Source of the DNA: Alphaproteobacteria bacterium
GTDB taxonomy: Bacteria; Pseudomonadota; Alphaproteobacteria; MPNO01; UBA830
Length of the DNA stretch: 32,265 nucleotides
NCBI GenBank assembly: GCA_022822405.1
Contig: JAJEBT010000033.1
Location: 1 to 32,265 of the forward strand
Direction of reading: 5' to 3'
Part shown: positions 24,970 through 32,265 of the stretch, in pieces
Position numbering within the stretch: the first letter of the stretch is position 1
How the letters are laid out: each line of letters starts with the position of its first letter
Translations under genes and position numbers: made by a program
The notes under the pieces: generated by a model
Told to the model about the DNA's origin: nothing
Seen by the model: only the letters and a program-made list of their open reading frames with translations
Databases searched by the model: none

Positions 24970-26643
24970 ATGCCAGGACGCCTGCCGGGAGGGCCTAGCG
25001 CCCACGTCGACCGGTTCGCGGCCGAACACCTGCCCCCGCGCGAACAGTGGCCGGTGATGGACTACGACTCGCTGCCGATCCTCCGCGCCTATCCGGATCG
25101 CATGAATGCCGGCGTCGAACTGCTCGACCGCCTGTGCGAAACGGGCCACGCAGCGAGCCCGGTGCTGCATTACGGGGAAACGACCTGGAGCTATGGTCAG
25201 CTCCGGGACATCTCGGATCGCATTGCCACTGTCCTGGTCGGGGATCTCGGCCTCCTGCCAGGCAACAGGGTCCTGCTCCGTGCCGCCAACAATCCGATGC
25301 TGGTCGCCTGCTGGTGCGCAGTGTTGAAAGCGGGCGGAATATGCGTCACCACCATGCAGCTCCTGCGCGCGCGCGAACTCGGCTACATCGTGGAAAAGGC
25401 CGAGGTGACCCACGCGCTTTGCGATCTCACCTTGGCCGACGCGCTTGAAGAGACACGGTCGCGCCAGCCGGAGCTTGCGCATGTTCTGTATTTTTCGGCG
25501 TTGGGCGACAGCGGCGATGGCGAAGCGACGCTGGACCAGGCCATAGCGGGCGCCCGCGGCGGCTTCCGGCCCTGCGACACCGCGGCCGACGATACCGCCC
25601 TCATCGCCTTTACCTCGGGCACCACCGGCCAACCCAAGGCAACGATGCATTTCCACCGCGACGTCATGGCGATGTGCGATTGCTTTCCGAGATCCTTCCG
25701 GATGTCGGAGCCACATGACGTCTTCGCCGGCACACCGCCGCTCGCCTTCACGTTCGGACTTGGCGGCCTGACATGCTTTCCGATGCGGTTTGGCGCCTCG
25801 ACCCGGTTCTTTCCCGGCCCGACCGGCCCCGACGATCTTCTCCGGGCCGTGGAACGGTACCGGCTGACCAGCCTCTATACCGCACCGACGATGTACCGGC
25901 AGATCGCCGACCTAGCCGGCGGCTACGACATTTCCAGCCTCGAGAAATGTGTCTCCGCCGGCGAGACCCTGCCGAAGGCGACGTGGGAGGCGTTTCACGA
26001 CGCTACCGGCATACCAATCGTCGACGGACTCGGTTCCACCGAGATGATTCACATCTTCGTATCCGCCGCCCCCGACGACATGCGCCCGGGATTCACTGGC
26101 AAGGCAATACCGGGATACCGGGCCCGGATCGTCGACGACAGCGGAGCCGAGCTGCCGCCCGGAGAGCCGGGAATGCTCGCGGTCCAGGGACCAACTGGCT
26201 GCCGCTACCTTGCCGACGAGCGCCAGACATCCTATGTGCGCAACGGCTGGAATTATCCCGGGGACATTTACGAGATGAGCGAAGACGGATATTTCCGCTA
26301 TGTCGCGCGCGCCGACGACATGATCATTTCTGCCGGCTACAACATTTCAGGACCGGAAGTGGAGAACGCGCTGCTCGACCATGATGCAGTCGCGGAGTGC
26401 GCCGTGATCGCCAAGCCGGATCCCGAGCGCACCAGCATAGTCAAGGCCTTCGTCGTGCTGCGAGAGGGCTTTGCCGCCGACCCGGCGATGGATCAAGCGC
26501 TGAAGGATTTCGTCAAGAGCGAAATCGCGCCCTACAAGTATCCACGCGAGATCGAATTCGTCGGTGAACTGCCCAAGACCGAAACCGGCAAGCTGCAACG
26601 TTTCCGGCTGCGCGAACACGAACGCGGGGAGCACGCGCGGTAG
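24970..26643 (+). CDS. Aryl-CoA ligase, 2-aminobenzoate/benzoate-CoA ligase type
   Basis: A 557-residue adenylate-forming ligase. ATP loop F-T-S-G-T-T-G-Q-P-K at about 214, A5-type G-L-G-S-T-E-M near 354, A7-type G-D-I-Y...A-R-A-D-D-M-I near 435-455 and the C-terminal catalytic Lys in K-T-E-T-G-K-L-Q-R. The N-terminus H-V-D-R-F-A-A-E-H-L-P-P-R-E-Q-W-P is characteristic of the 2-aminobenzoate-CoA ligase group as I know it. It activates an aromatic acid to its CoA ester, the committing step of the cluster. ATG follows GGAG by seven bases; the gap after the dehydrogenase is 18 bp. Confidence 0.92.
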   Translation: MPGRLPGGPSAHVDRFAAEHLPPREQWPVMDYDSLPILRAYPDRMNAGVELLDRLCETGHAASPVLHYGETTWSYGQLRDISDRIATVLVGDLGLLPGNRVLLRAANNPMLVACWCAVLKAGGICVTTMQLLRARELGYIVEKAEVTHALCDLTLADALEETRSRQPELAHVLYFSALGDSGDGEATLDQAIAGARGGFRPCDTAADDTALIAFTSGTTGQPKATMHFHRDVMAMCDCFPRSFRMSEPHDVFAGTPPLAFTFGLGGLTCFPMRFGASTRFFPGPTGPDDLLRAVERYRLTSLYTAPTMYRQIADLAGGYDISSLEKCVSAGETLPKATWEAFHDATGIPIVDGLGSTEMIHIFVSAAPDDMRPGFTGKAIPGYRARIVDDSGAELPPGEPGMLAVQGPTGCRYLADERQTSYVRNGWNYPGDIYEMSEDGYFRYVARADDMIISAGYNISGPEVENALLDHDAVAECAVIAKPDPERTSIVKAFVVLREGFAADPAMDQALKDFVKSEIAPYKYPREIEFVGELPKTETGKLQRFRLREHERGEHAR

Positions 26644-26696
26644 CGGCAGCCCTCGATCACCCTTCTCCAAAACGGTCGCCTGACCGGAATGCCCGG

Positions 26697-27395
26697 TCAG
26701 GCCGCGATGTCATAGGCGACCGTCTGACGCGCGAAACCGTCGAAGAGGTCGAGCATGCGCTCGCGCCAGGCAAATACCGGATCGTCCGCATCGAGGAGCT
26801 TGAAGGGGCTGACGATCCGCGCCCATTGAAACTGGGAAAAGACGACGTAGTCGGCGTAACCGGGCGCCTCTCCGCACACATAGGCCTGCCCCTTACGGAA
26901 GGAAGTCCGGATGGGATCGAGTGTACGGTACAGGTTCTTGACCCGGGCCTCTCGCCCTTCCTGCACCTCTTCGAGCGTGCGCCCGAACATCTTCTCCATG
27001 GTCTCGCGGAAATATTCCCGGTCATCGGGATGGGCAGCATCGAGGACATCGCGCACGATCAGCGGACCGAAGGCCACGTTGACCGCACGGTCGCACCAGG
27101 AATTGACTACGCGGGTCAGACCAAGGCCAATCTCCCCGCCGAACAGCGACGGCGCGTCCGGATACGCGGTTTCCAGATACACGGCGATGTCCCATGAATC
27201 GGTGTGAACCGCCTCGCCATCAACCAACACCGGAACGCTGGTCGAGTTGGCAAAGGCAATGGATTCCTTGTCGGTCAGCAGGAGCGGCGTGATCTCGAAT
27301 TTCAATCCCTTGTGCCTCAGCGCCATCCTGGCCCGCCAGGAAAACTGGCTGTAGCGGCGGTCTTCGGCACCGAGCAGTTCAAATAGCTGAATCAT
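26697..27395 (-). CDS. Glutathione S-transferase, LigE/beta-etherase-like
   Basis: A 232-residue GST. Thioredoxin-fold N-terminus with S-Q-F-S-W-R-A-R-M-A-L-R-H-K-G, cis-Pro segment S-V-P-V-L-V and D-S-W-D-I-A-V-Y-L-E. The helical C-domain includes T-L-E-E-V-Q-E-G-R-E-A-R and L-F-D-G-F-A-R, both of which resemble the LigE branch (beta-aryl etherases acting on lignin-derived dimers). Assignment to that branch is by remembered similarity; etherase activity is not shown. ATG follows AGAGGA closely. It lies on the same strand as, and 262 bp downstream of, the selenoprotein gene, and converges on the aryl-CoA ligase. Confidence 0.85.
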   Translation of the reverse strand: MIQLFELLGAEDRRYSQFSWRARMALRHKGLKFEITPLLLTDKESIAFANSTSVPVLVDGEAVHTDSWDIAVYLETAYPDAPSLFGGEIGLGLTRVVNSWCDRAVNVAFGPLIVRDVLDAAHPDDREYFRETMEKMFGRTLEEVQEGREARVKNLYRTLDPIRTSFRKGQAYVCGEAPGYADYVVFSQFQWARIVSPFKLLDADDPVFAWRERMLDLFDGFARQTVAYDIAA

Positions 27396-27639
27396 GGTTC
27401 CTCTTCACGGCCGCGGCATCGACGGACCCAAGTCCTGATCCCGGTTGCACCCGTCATTCGCAATGCTTCCCGCACGAAAACACGCAGATCAGGCGACAGG
27501 CGGAAATCTACCCGCCCGCGGGATCACTTGCAAAAGATGCGGACACGCAGATCACCAGCCGGGCCCGGAACCGCCCCGTTGCCAAGACACGGAACATGAA
27601 GGTTTGCCTCAGCCCCGGATCCCGCGAAAGGTCCTGGTT

Positions 27640-27657
27640 CCGGTCGCGCCGGACCGG
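27640..27657 (-). terminator. Hairpin right after the selenoprotein stop codon
   Basis: CCGGTC and GACCGG form a perfect 6-bp stem with a 6-base loop, directly adjoining the TGA at 27658-27660. There is no T tract on the minus strand after it, so it may be a weak terminator or an RNA-stabilising end. The remaining 27396-27639 shows no gene. Confidence 0.3.
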
Positions 27658-28212
27658 TCAGGAATCTGCCAGTCCGGTCAAATGTGCTGACCCGGTGAGG
27701 ATCACGAGACCGGCTGATACTGCCGCCCTGGCCTGCGCGGCCAGCGACTCTTGTGATGCGCTGCTGATCGGGTGTTCGATCACAACGATCGGAAAGCCGT
27801 CCGCTCCGAGTGCCTGCGCCATCAGTTCGGCCGCGCTGACAAATCTTGTCGTCATGATCGCAAGTGCGGGAACGCCCGATCTTTCCGCGGCCACGGCGTC
27901 GTGCAAACTGCACGACGAACAGCTTCCTCAGTCGCCAACACCCGCAACCACAACGTTCCAGCGCGCTGCTTCATCAATCAGACCTGGATCGGCAGGCGCG
28001 CTGTAGTTCATCTTCGTCCGCCGCACGACGCGTGCGACGCCGCAGGTCTCGATGAACTCCCTTTCGAGAGCGTCAAAAAACGGTTCGGTGCCGTACTTGC
28101 CGTTGGAAATGATCCCGACCGTGACGCCGTCGAGCGCCGGCAGCCGGCCCGCCGGCACGAACTCTTCCGACGATGCCTCGTGGGTGGGATCAAGAATCTC
28201 GATGGCCGTCAT
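27658..28212 (-). CDS. UGSC-family selenoprotein (Sec encoded by in-frame TGA)
   Basis: A 184-residue protein if the TGA at 27928-27930 (codon 95) is read as selenocysteine. The sequence around it is A-G-V-G-D-U-G-S-C-S-S-C-S-L-H-D-A-V, the hallmark U-G-S-C (U-x-x-C redox) motif of the UGSC (seleno)protein family, known from surveys of microbial selenoproteins with Cys-containing homologues. The same frame stays protein-like on both sides: before it, L-D-G-V-T-V-G-I-I-S-N-G-K, and after it, A-A-E-R-S-G-V-P-A-L-A-I-M-T-T-R-F. A SECIS-like hairpin follows at the right distance (27897-27917). The start is ATG 28212, preceded by GGAAAGG and overlapping the upstream gene by 23 nt. The true stop is TGA 27658-27660, which has no comparable hairpin. 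The biochemical role is unknown; a thiol/selenol redox enzyme is likely. Ordinary translation would give a 94-residue fragment. Confidence 0.9.
27897..27917 (-). promoter_or_regulatory. Bacterial SECIS element in the selenoprotein mRNA
   Basis: On the minus-strand RNA, the UGA codon is followed by 10 nt, then CGUCGUGC, loop AGUUU and GCACGACG: a perfect 8-bp stem with a 5-nt apical loop. The loop begins 18 nt after the UGA and has G as its second base. Both properties fit the known bacterial SECIS rules (short apical loop, conserved G among the first two loop bases, loop about 16-37 nt downstream), which let SelB deliver Sec-tRNA. Confidence 0.85.
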
Positions 28213-29329
28213 GTCCCTTTCCGTCACTTGCAGCGTCGAACGCACGGCGTTGCCGTTCCGGCAGGTCCGACCCGCCTGTCGGCGGCGGACCGCAATCGAT
28301 GCAGGCGCCGATGGCAAGGGTAACGGCTCTGCTCTTTTTACCAAACCACGGAGGAATGACGGCGCCGAAGCCACCTGCCGGTCCTCCAGCCGCAACCACC
28401 AGCAGGTCATGAGGTAACGACAACGCCGCGTATTCCTCTTCCCCCCGCTCGCCGACAATCGAAGCCTTTCCACATTCGGCCCACTCGCCGCGCCGGACGC
28501 GCGCGCAATCGCAGACATAGGCGCGAATGTCTGCCTTTGACCAGCCGGCGGCTTCGAAATGCACCCGCAACTGCGGCGGGACCACGATCGCGTAGTTTCC
28601 GGACCAGATCGAGTAATGCCGCATGCTGGCCCTGATTTCCGACACGAACGTGTCAAGAATTTCCTCGGGCGACGTCGTCCATTCATTCATTATCTGGCGT
28701 GGCGCTCCGGCTGCCATCACCGTGACCGCAGAGACTTGCCGGGGCACACCGCGCTCCTCAGCCAGCGGTGCCCAAGTCGTGTTGCTTTCATCTTCGGCGA
28801 TGCAGTAGCTGAGCTTGCCGGGGTGACCCAGCGTCGAACGGTCGACCGCGCCCGGACGCACGTCCAGCAGATTGCGAAGCGCCAGGCGAACGGCGCGGCC
28901 AATCGCTGTCGTTGCACGATCGCCGGACCCGAGAACATCGAAGCCGCCATCCATGCCGAGTTCCTCGCGGATCGGGCCGTTGACGACAATCAGGATCGCG
29001 CATCCTCCGGTGCTCGACGTTGCGCCGTGCAACAGGAACGGCTCTTCCAGCATCGCCGTGAAAGCGGCAACGACCACCGGAAAATGCATGGGCAGGCATC
29101 CCGCCATCACGGCATTGACGGCCAGTTTCTCGGCCGTTATTGCGCGGGCCCTGACCGGTTCGACCCCGATCAGATGACCGGGTGGCATGGCCACCCATTC
29201 AAGGCAGGACCCGACGGCATCCGCTGTCGGCGGCACGATGGGCAGCCCCTCCGTCCATCCGCGGTTATGGAAGAACTCCTGGACGTCGAGGATATCCCCG
29301 ATTTCGTACCGTTTTGAACTGAGAAGCAT
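28190..29329 (-). CDS. Unrecognised protein coupled to the UGSC selenoprotein
   Basis: A 379-residue protein I cannot assign. Visible features are an N-terminal E-G-L-P-I-V-P-P-T motif (residues about 27-35), A-V-M-A-G-C-L-P, S-T-G-G-C-A-I-L-I-V-V-N-G-P-I, a Cys-rich C-D-C-A-R-V-R-R-G-E-W-A-E-C stretch near 280, V-A-A-G-G-P-A-G-G-F-G-A-V-I-P-P-W-F-G near 330 and a late I-D-C-G. It lacks a signal peptide and membrane segments. The many cysteines and the 23-nt overlap with the selenoprotein gene suggest a physical or redox partnership (inference). ATG 29329 has AGGAG directly against it, too close to be ideal. A GTG eight codons upstream (29353) is an alternative. Confidence 0.75.
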   Translation of the reverse strand: MLLSSKRYEIGDILDVQEFFHNRGWTEGLPIVPPTADAVGSCLEWVAMPPGHLIGVEPVRARAITAEKLAVNAVMAGCLPMHFPVVVAAFTAMLEEPFLLHGATSSTGGCAILIVVNGPIREELGMDGGFDVLGSGDRATTAIGRAVRLALRNLLDVRPGAVDRSTLGHPGKLSYCIAEDESNTTWAPLAEERGVPRQVSAVTVMAAGAPRQIMNEWTTSPEEILDTFVSEIRASMRHYSIWSGNYAIVVPPQLRVHFEAAGWSKADIRAYVCDCARVRRGEWAECGKASIVGERGEEEYAALSLPHDLLVVAAGGPAGGFGAVIPPWFGKKSRAVTLAIGACIDCGPPPTGGSDLPERQRRAFDAASDGKGHDGHRDS

Positions 29330-29641
29330 CTCCTGTCTCGCGGAAAGGGGCACGGAATGCGCTCGGCGGTATTCGTCAACGTTACTGCCAGATTTGTTCA
29401 CCCGCCACAATCGCGGACTCCCTCCTGGCCAGGCCCTTCCCACACCAATGACGATTGGATGGTCCGGGTCCTGTCTGATGCCCTGAACGGACCCGGCCCG
29501 CGGTCAAGCCTGCGTCCGCGACACGGAAGAGGCCGGGATGCCTGCCTGTCTGCGGCGTCCCTGCACCCGAGAACTGCTGACCATCATTCCCTGAACTGCC
29601 GGGATGGCTGGCGAAGGATGGGTGGTGATGGAACCTTCCGC
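29330..29641. other. 312-bp intergenic region with a small palindrome
   Basis: No recognisable gene. CCAAT-GACG-ATTGG (29445-29458) is a perfect 5-bp-arm palindrome that might be an operator or chance. The promoter for the leftward selenoprotein operon should lie in the left part, but I see no clear hexamers. Confidence 0.35.
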
Positions 29642-30364
29642 CTATTCCGGCAGATAGGCGGCGAACTGCTTTTCGACCGCCTTTGGATCCTTCAGCAAGC
29701 CTTGGCGAACACCCTCTGCCATCGGACCAGGCCATATCTCCTCTTCGCCATCGGCAATGGCCCGCAGCACCTCCGCCGCTATGTCCTCGGGCAGCGACTC
29801 GCCGTCCGGGGTCATGTCAGTCCTGATCGGGCCCGGAAGAACGCCCATCACATGCGTGCCCTGGCGCGCAAGTTCCGCCCGGATGCCGTTGGTCAGCAGC
29901 AGCAGCGCCGCCTTCGATCCGCAAACGGAACCGATGGCAGGAATCGAGACCCGCGCCAGCAGCGAGATGATATTGACGATCATCCCGCCCCCGTTGGCCG
30001 CGAGCACCGGCGCGAAGGCGCGGCACATGCGGAGCGTGCCCAGATAGTTGGTCTCGACCTCCGTCCGCGTCGGATCGATGCTCTCCGAACCCATGAGCGG
30101 AACGTTGAAGTTGACCCCTGCATTGTTGATCAGCAGGTCGACGTCGCCGCACTGGGCCGCCGCCGTCTCGACCTGCGACGGATCCGTGATGTCGAGCGCC
30201 ACGCCGACGACGCGATCGCCACGTGTCAGGTCCTCGGCCAGGGATGGATTTCTCGCCGTCGCGTAAATCTTCCTTGCGCCTGCCGCATCCAGGGCGCCGA
30301 CCAGTGCCCGCCCGAGACCTCGATTGGACCCCGTGACGAGGACAGTTGCTGTCGCGAGTTCCAT
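29642..30364 (-). CDS. SDR family protein with the catalytic Tyr replaced
   Basis: A 240-residue SDR fold: cofactor loop T-G-S-N-R-G-L-G at 11-18, N-N-A-G at 80-83, Ser134 in N-I-I-S-L-L, and P-G-P-I-R-T-D-M. The active-site Y-x-x-x-K is V147-C-G-S-K151: Lys kept, Tyr changed to Val. Classical dehydrogenase chemistry is therefore doubtful, and it may be a binding or regulatory paralogue or use another acid. GGAGG precedes ATG 30364. It lies 45 bp downstream of the dienelactone hydrolase fusion on the same strand, probably in one transcript. Confidence 0.87.
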   Translation of the reverse strand: MELATATVLVTGSNRGLGRALVGALDAAGARKIYATARNPSLAEDLTRGDRVVGVALDITDPSQVETAAAQCGDVDLLINNAGVNFNVPLMGSESIDPTRTEVETNYLGTLRMCRAFAPVLAANGGGMIVNIISLLARVSIPAIGSVCGSKAALLLLTNGIRAELARQGTHVMGVLPGPIRTDMTPDGESLPEDIAAEVLRAIADGEEEIWPGPMAEGVRQGLLKDPKAVEKQFAAYLPE

Positions 30365-30409
30365 CTCTTCGTCCCTCCGTATTCGAAACGTGACGGCCGT
30401 ACAGGCCGG

Positions 30410-31654
30410 CTATTCTGCAGCCGCCGGAGCGGATTCCGACCAGCGGGCCATCATTCCGTTGGACGGCATGCTCGCCGCGTCCATCATCTTCTTCGCTACA
30501 TCATGGCCCGCCAGCGGCAGATTGTCCGTATCCAGAAGCCCGATCTGCGCGAGCACCGAAGCCTGATCCCAATAGATATGCTCGTGGTAGAGCTTGTCGC
30601 CCCGGAAATTGATGATGGCGACGACCGGAATCTCGACGTACTTGCCCGTAGGTTCTATGCCGGGCAGCATCCAGTCGATCTCGCGGGTGTGGGTAAAGCA
30701 GAAAAGTATCTCGTCCACGACGCGGTCCGCGCCGACGGTGCGCGAGACCGGAATCAGTTTCGTGTCCTCGGGATTGGCGTGGACGAAGTGGTTGAGATAG
30801 AAGCGGTGCAGTTCCTTGTAGCCTACGCCACCGGTGAGGGTGGGAATGTGGTTGACATAAGGCTCCGCGACCATTGTCGCCATCGTGGCATCAACGTCAC
30901 GGGTGATGAACTCGTGCTCGCAGTGCTTGTCCCACAGCGCTTCGAGATCGTAATGCGGGCCCATCGTCCGGCGAAGGATCGCGATGGTCCGTGAATGGGC
31001 CATCGAGGCCGACGCCTTGTCGAAGACGTCACGGTCGTGGTTGTAGAAGCCGTGGTCCGCCCCGGGATAGCTATAGATCTCGATTTCGCCGCGCCCGGTG
31101 AAGGCCTTGCGAAGCGCAGCCACGCCCTCCGGCGGCATCAACTCGTCGAGCTCGGGGCAGTGGAAGACCATCGGACAGCTGATGTTCGCAGCCTCGTCCA
31201 GCATTTCCGGAAGGCCGACGCCGTAAAATGAAACCGAAACCTCGGGATCGAGCCGGGCTGCAGCCATGTAGGCGAGCTTGCCTCCCAGGCAGAACCCCAT
31301 AAACCCTACCTTTCCCGTACATTCATCGAGGTTGCGGAGCGTCTCCATCGCGGCCCCGATGTCCTCGACCGCCTTGTCAAGATCGAAGCGCCCGAAATAG
31401 CCGAACGCGGTCTCGAAATCGGCCTCGGAATAGGTCAGCTCGATGCCGGGCTCGAGACGCCAGAACATGTCGGGCACAAGCACCGTGTACCCCTCTTGGG
31501 CAAAATAGTCCGCCGTCGCGCGCATTGTCGGGTTGACGCCGAAGATCTCCTGGCCGATGACCAGACCCGGACCTGAGCCGACTTCCGGCACGGCCAGATA
31601 CCCATTGAAACTGCCGCCGTCCCGTGTGCGGATCTCAATCGTGCGACCTGCCAT
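30410..31654 (-). CDS. Dienelactone hydrolase fused to an NTF2/SnoaL-like domain
   Basis: A 414-residue two-domain protein. Residues 1-230 are an alpha/beta hydrolase of the dienelactone hydrolase family with triad C122 (G-F-C-L-G-G), D170 and H201 (G-A-D-H-G-F-Y), and E36 in the G-Q-E-I-F-G-V-N motif. The family opens lactones such as carboxymethylenebutenolide in chlorocatechol-type pathways. Residues about 235-395 form an NTF2-like cone (Y-D-L-E-A-L-W-D-K-H, later F-R-G-D-K-L-Y-H-E-H-I-Y-W-D-Q). ATG 31654 follows GGAGGAG; the frame opens at 31681 without a signal. Substrate unknown. It is divergent from the CoxS-type gene. Confidence 0.9.
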   Translation of the reverse strand: MAGRTIEIRTRDGGSFNGYLAVPEVGSGPGLVIGQEIFGVNPTMRATADYFAQEGYTVLVPDMFWRLEPGIELTYSEADFETAFGYFGRFDLDKAVEDIGAAMETLRNLDECTGKVGFMGFCLGGKLAYMAAARLDPEVSVSFYGVGLPEMLDEAANISCPMVFHCPELDELMPPEGVAALRKAFTGRGEIEIYSYPGADHGFYNHDRDVFDKASASMAHSRTIAILRRTMGPHYDLEALWDKHCEHEFITRDVDATMATMVAEPYVNHIPTLTGGVGYKELHRFYLNHFVHANPEDTKLIPVSRTVGADRVVDEILFCFTHTREIDWMLPGIEPTGKYVEIPVVAIINFRGDKLYHEHIYWDQASVLAQIGLLDTDNLPLAGHDVAKKMMDAASMPSNGMMARWSESAPAAAE

Positions 31655-31806
31655 GTCACTGCTCCTCCGGTTCGCGAACACCTTGAACGCGGACTATACC
31701 GCCAAGGTGCGACACGACCAACCGCCGGAGATCCGGCCGGCATGGCAAACATAGGCGGACCGCTCCGACAGCGTCGCCAGCGCGGTTCCGGGAAACGCAT
31801 CCGAGC

Positions 31807-31851
31807 TTGCTACCCGGCGCAGAAATGTCCTATCCTGACGCTATCCTAACG
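31807..31851 (+). promoter_or_regulatory. Candidate promoter with tandem 11-bp repeat before coxS-type gene
   Basis: CTATCCTGACG (31830-31840) is followed directly by CTATCCTAACG (31841-31851), two copies differing at one base with an 11-bp period, about one helical turn. TTGCTA (31807-31812), 18 bp, TATCCT (31831-31836) is a possible promoter. A G-run ribosome binding site follows immediately. Confidence 0.35.
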
Positions 31852-31863
31852 GGGGGACCGAAG

Positions 31864-32265
<402 letters not shown>

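Noticed and set aside
23692..25716. 674-codon minus-strand open frame opposite the acyl-CoA dehydrogenase and ligase
   Set aside because: Shadow of two clear enzymes on the other strand; no domain, no ribosome binding site, and low-complexity His/Arg/Ala composition.
28190..28192. Second possible Sec codon at the TGA ending the 379-residue partner gene
   Set aside because: The frame beyond it is Arg/Gly-rich shadow sequence over the selenoprotein start, no suitable hairpin was seen just downstream, and no redox motif surrounds it.
27928..28686. Reading the TGA at 27928 as a genuine stop or a nonsense mutation
   Set aside because: Coding signal continues in the same frame with the family's G-S-C residues, and a SECIS-like hairpin sits at the expected distance. 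A chance mutation would not create these.
29357..30994. 545-codon plus-strand open frame over the SDR and dienelactone hydrolase
   Set aside because: Antisense to two genes with clear motifs and strong Shine-Dalgarno sequences; shadow of the GC-rich third codon positions.

Overview
The window looks like a GC-rich (about 60-65% by eye) alphaproteobacterial chromosome segment, most like Rhodospirillales or a marine relative. Reasons: the conserved minus-strand run aminotransferase - hom (TTG start, overlapping) - glpX - recJ, a tRNA-Glu(UUC) with encoded CCA, and a large stock of alphaproteobacterial-type catabolic genes (CaiB, MmgE/PrpD, TRAP DctP, CoxS, DLH). Species assignment is not possible from sequence alone.

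Layout. (1) 1-1503: an AT-rich control region with repeated TATCGTTTCA half-sites and a strong sigma70-like promoter, driving a Fic protein with an N-terminal winged helix; this stretch abuts the 3' end of tRNA-Glu (1681-1756, minus). (2) 1880-8909, minus strand: core housekeeping block DUF2062 membrane protein, recJ, glpX, hom, class I aminotransferase, OmpA-like lipoprotein. (3) 9094-14112: fumarylacetoacetate-hydrolase-type enzyme, SDR, MmgE/PrpD, HpaB-type flavin monooxygenase, DksA/TraR zinc finger protein. (4) 14170-19019: CaiB CoA-transferase, a frameshifted TRAP solute-binding protein with no DctQM partners, an isopenicillin-N-synthase-like 2OG-Fe oxygenase, and a lone CCG-domain (HdrB-like) protein. 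(5) 19235-26643: two divergent arms sharing one control region. The minus arm is RidA-like, Rieske dioxygenase alpha and beta; the plus arm is SDR, MarR, crotonase, acyl-CoA dehydrogenase and a 2-aminobenzoate/benzoate-type CoA ligase. I read this as a CoA-thioester aromatic acid pathway in which a Rieske oxygenase sits where related clusters carry a flavin monooxygenase/reductase. (6) 26697-29329, minus: LigE-like glutathione transferase, a selenoprotein of the UGSC family, and an overlapping unrecognised 379-residue partner. (7) 29642-32265: an SDR lacking its catalytic Tyr, a dienelactone hydrolase/NTF2-like fusion, and the start of a CoxS-type [2Fe-2S] subunit cut by the window edge.

The outstanding feature is the selenoprotein at 27658-28212. 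An in-frame TGA (27928-27930) falls exactly at the U of a U-G-S-C motif and is followed after 10 nt by a perfect 8-bp hairpin with the 5-nt loop AGUUU, a textbook-like bacterial SECIS. An ordinary gene caller would split this gene in two or call it broken. It overlaps its upstream neighbour by 23 nt, suggesting that the two are co-translated and work together.
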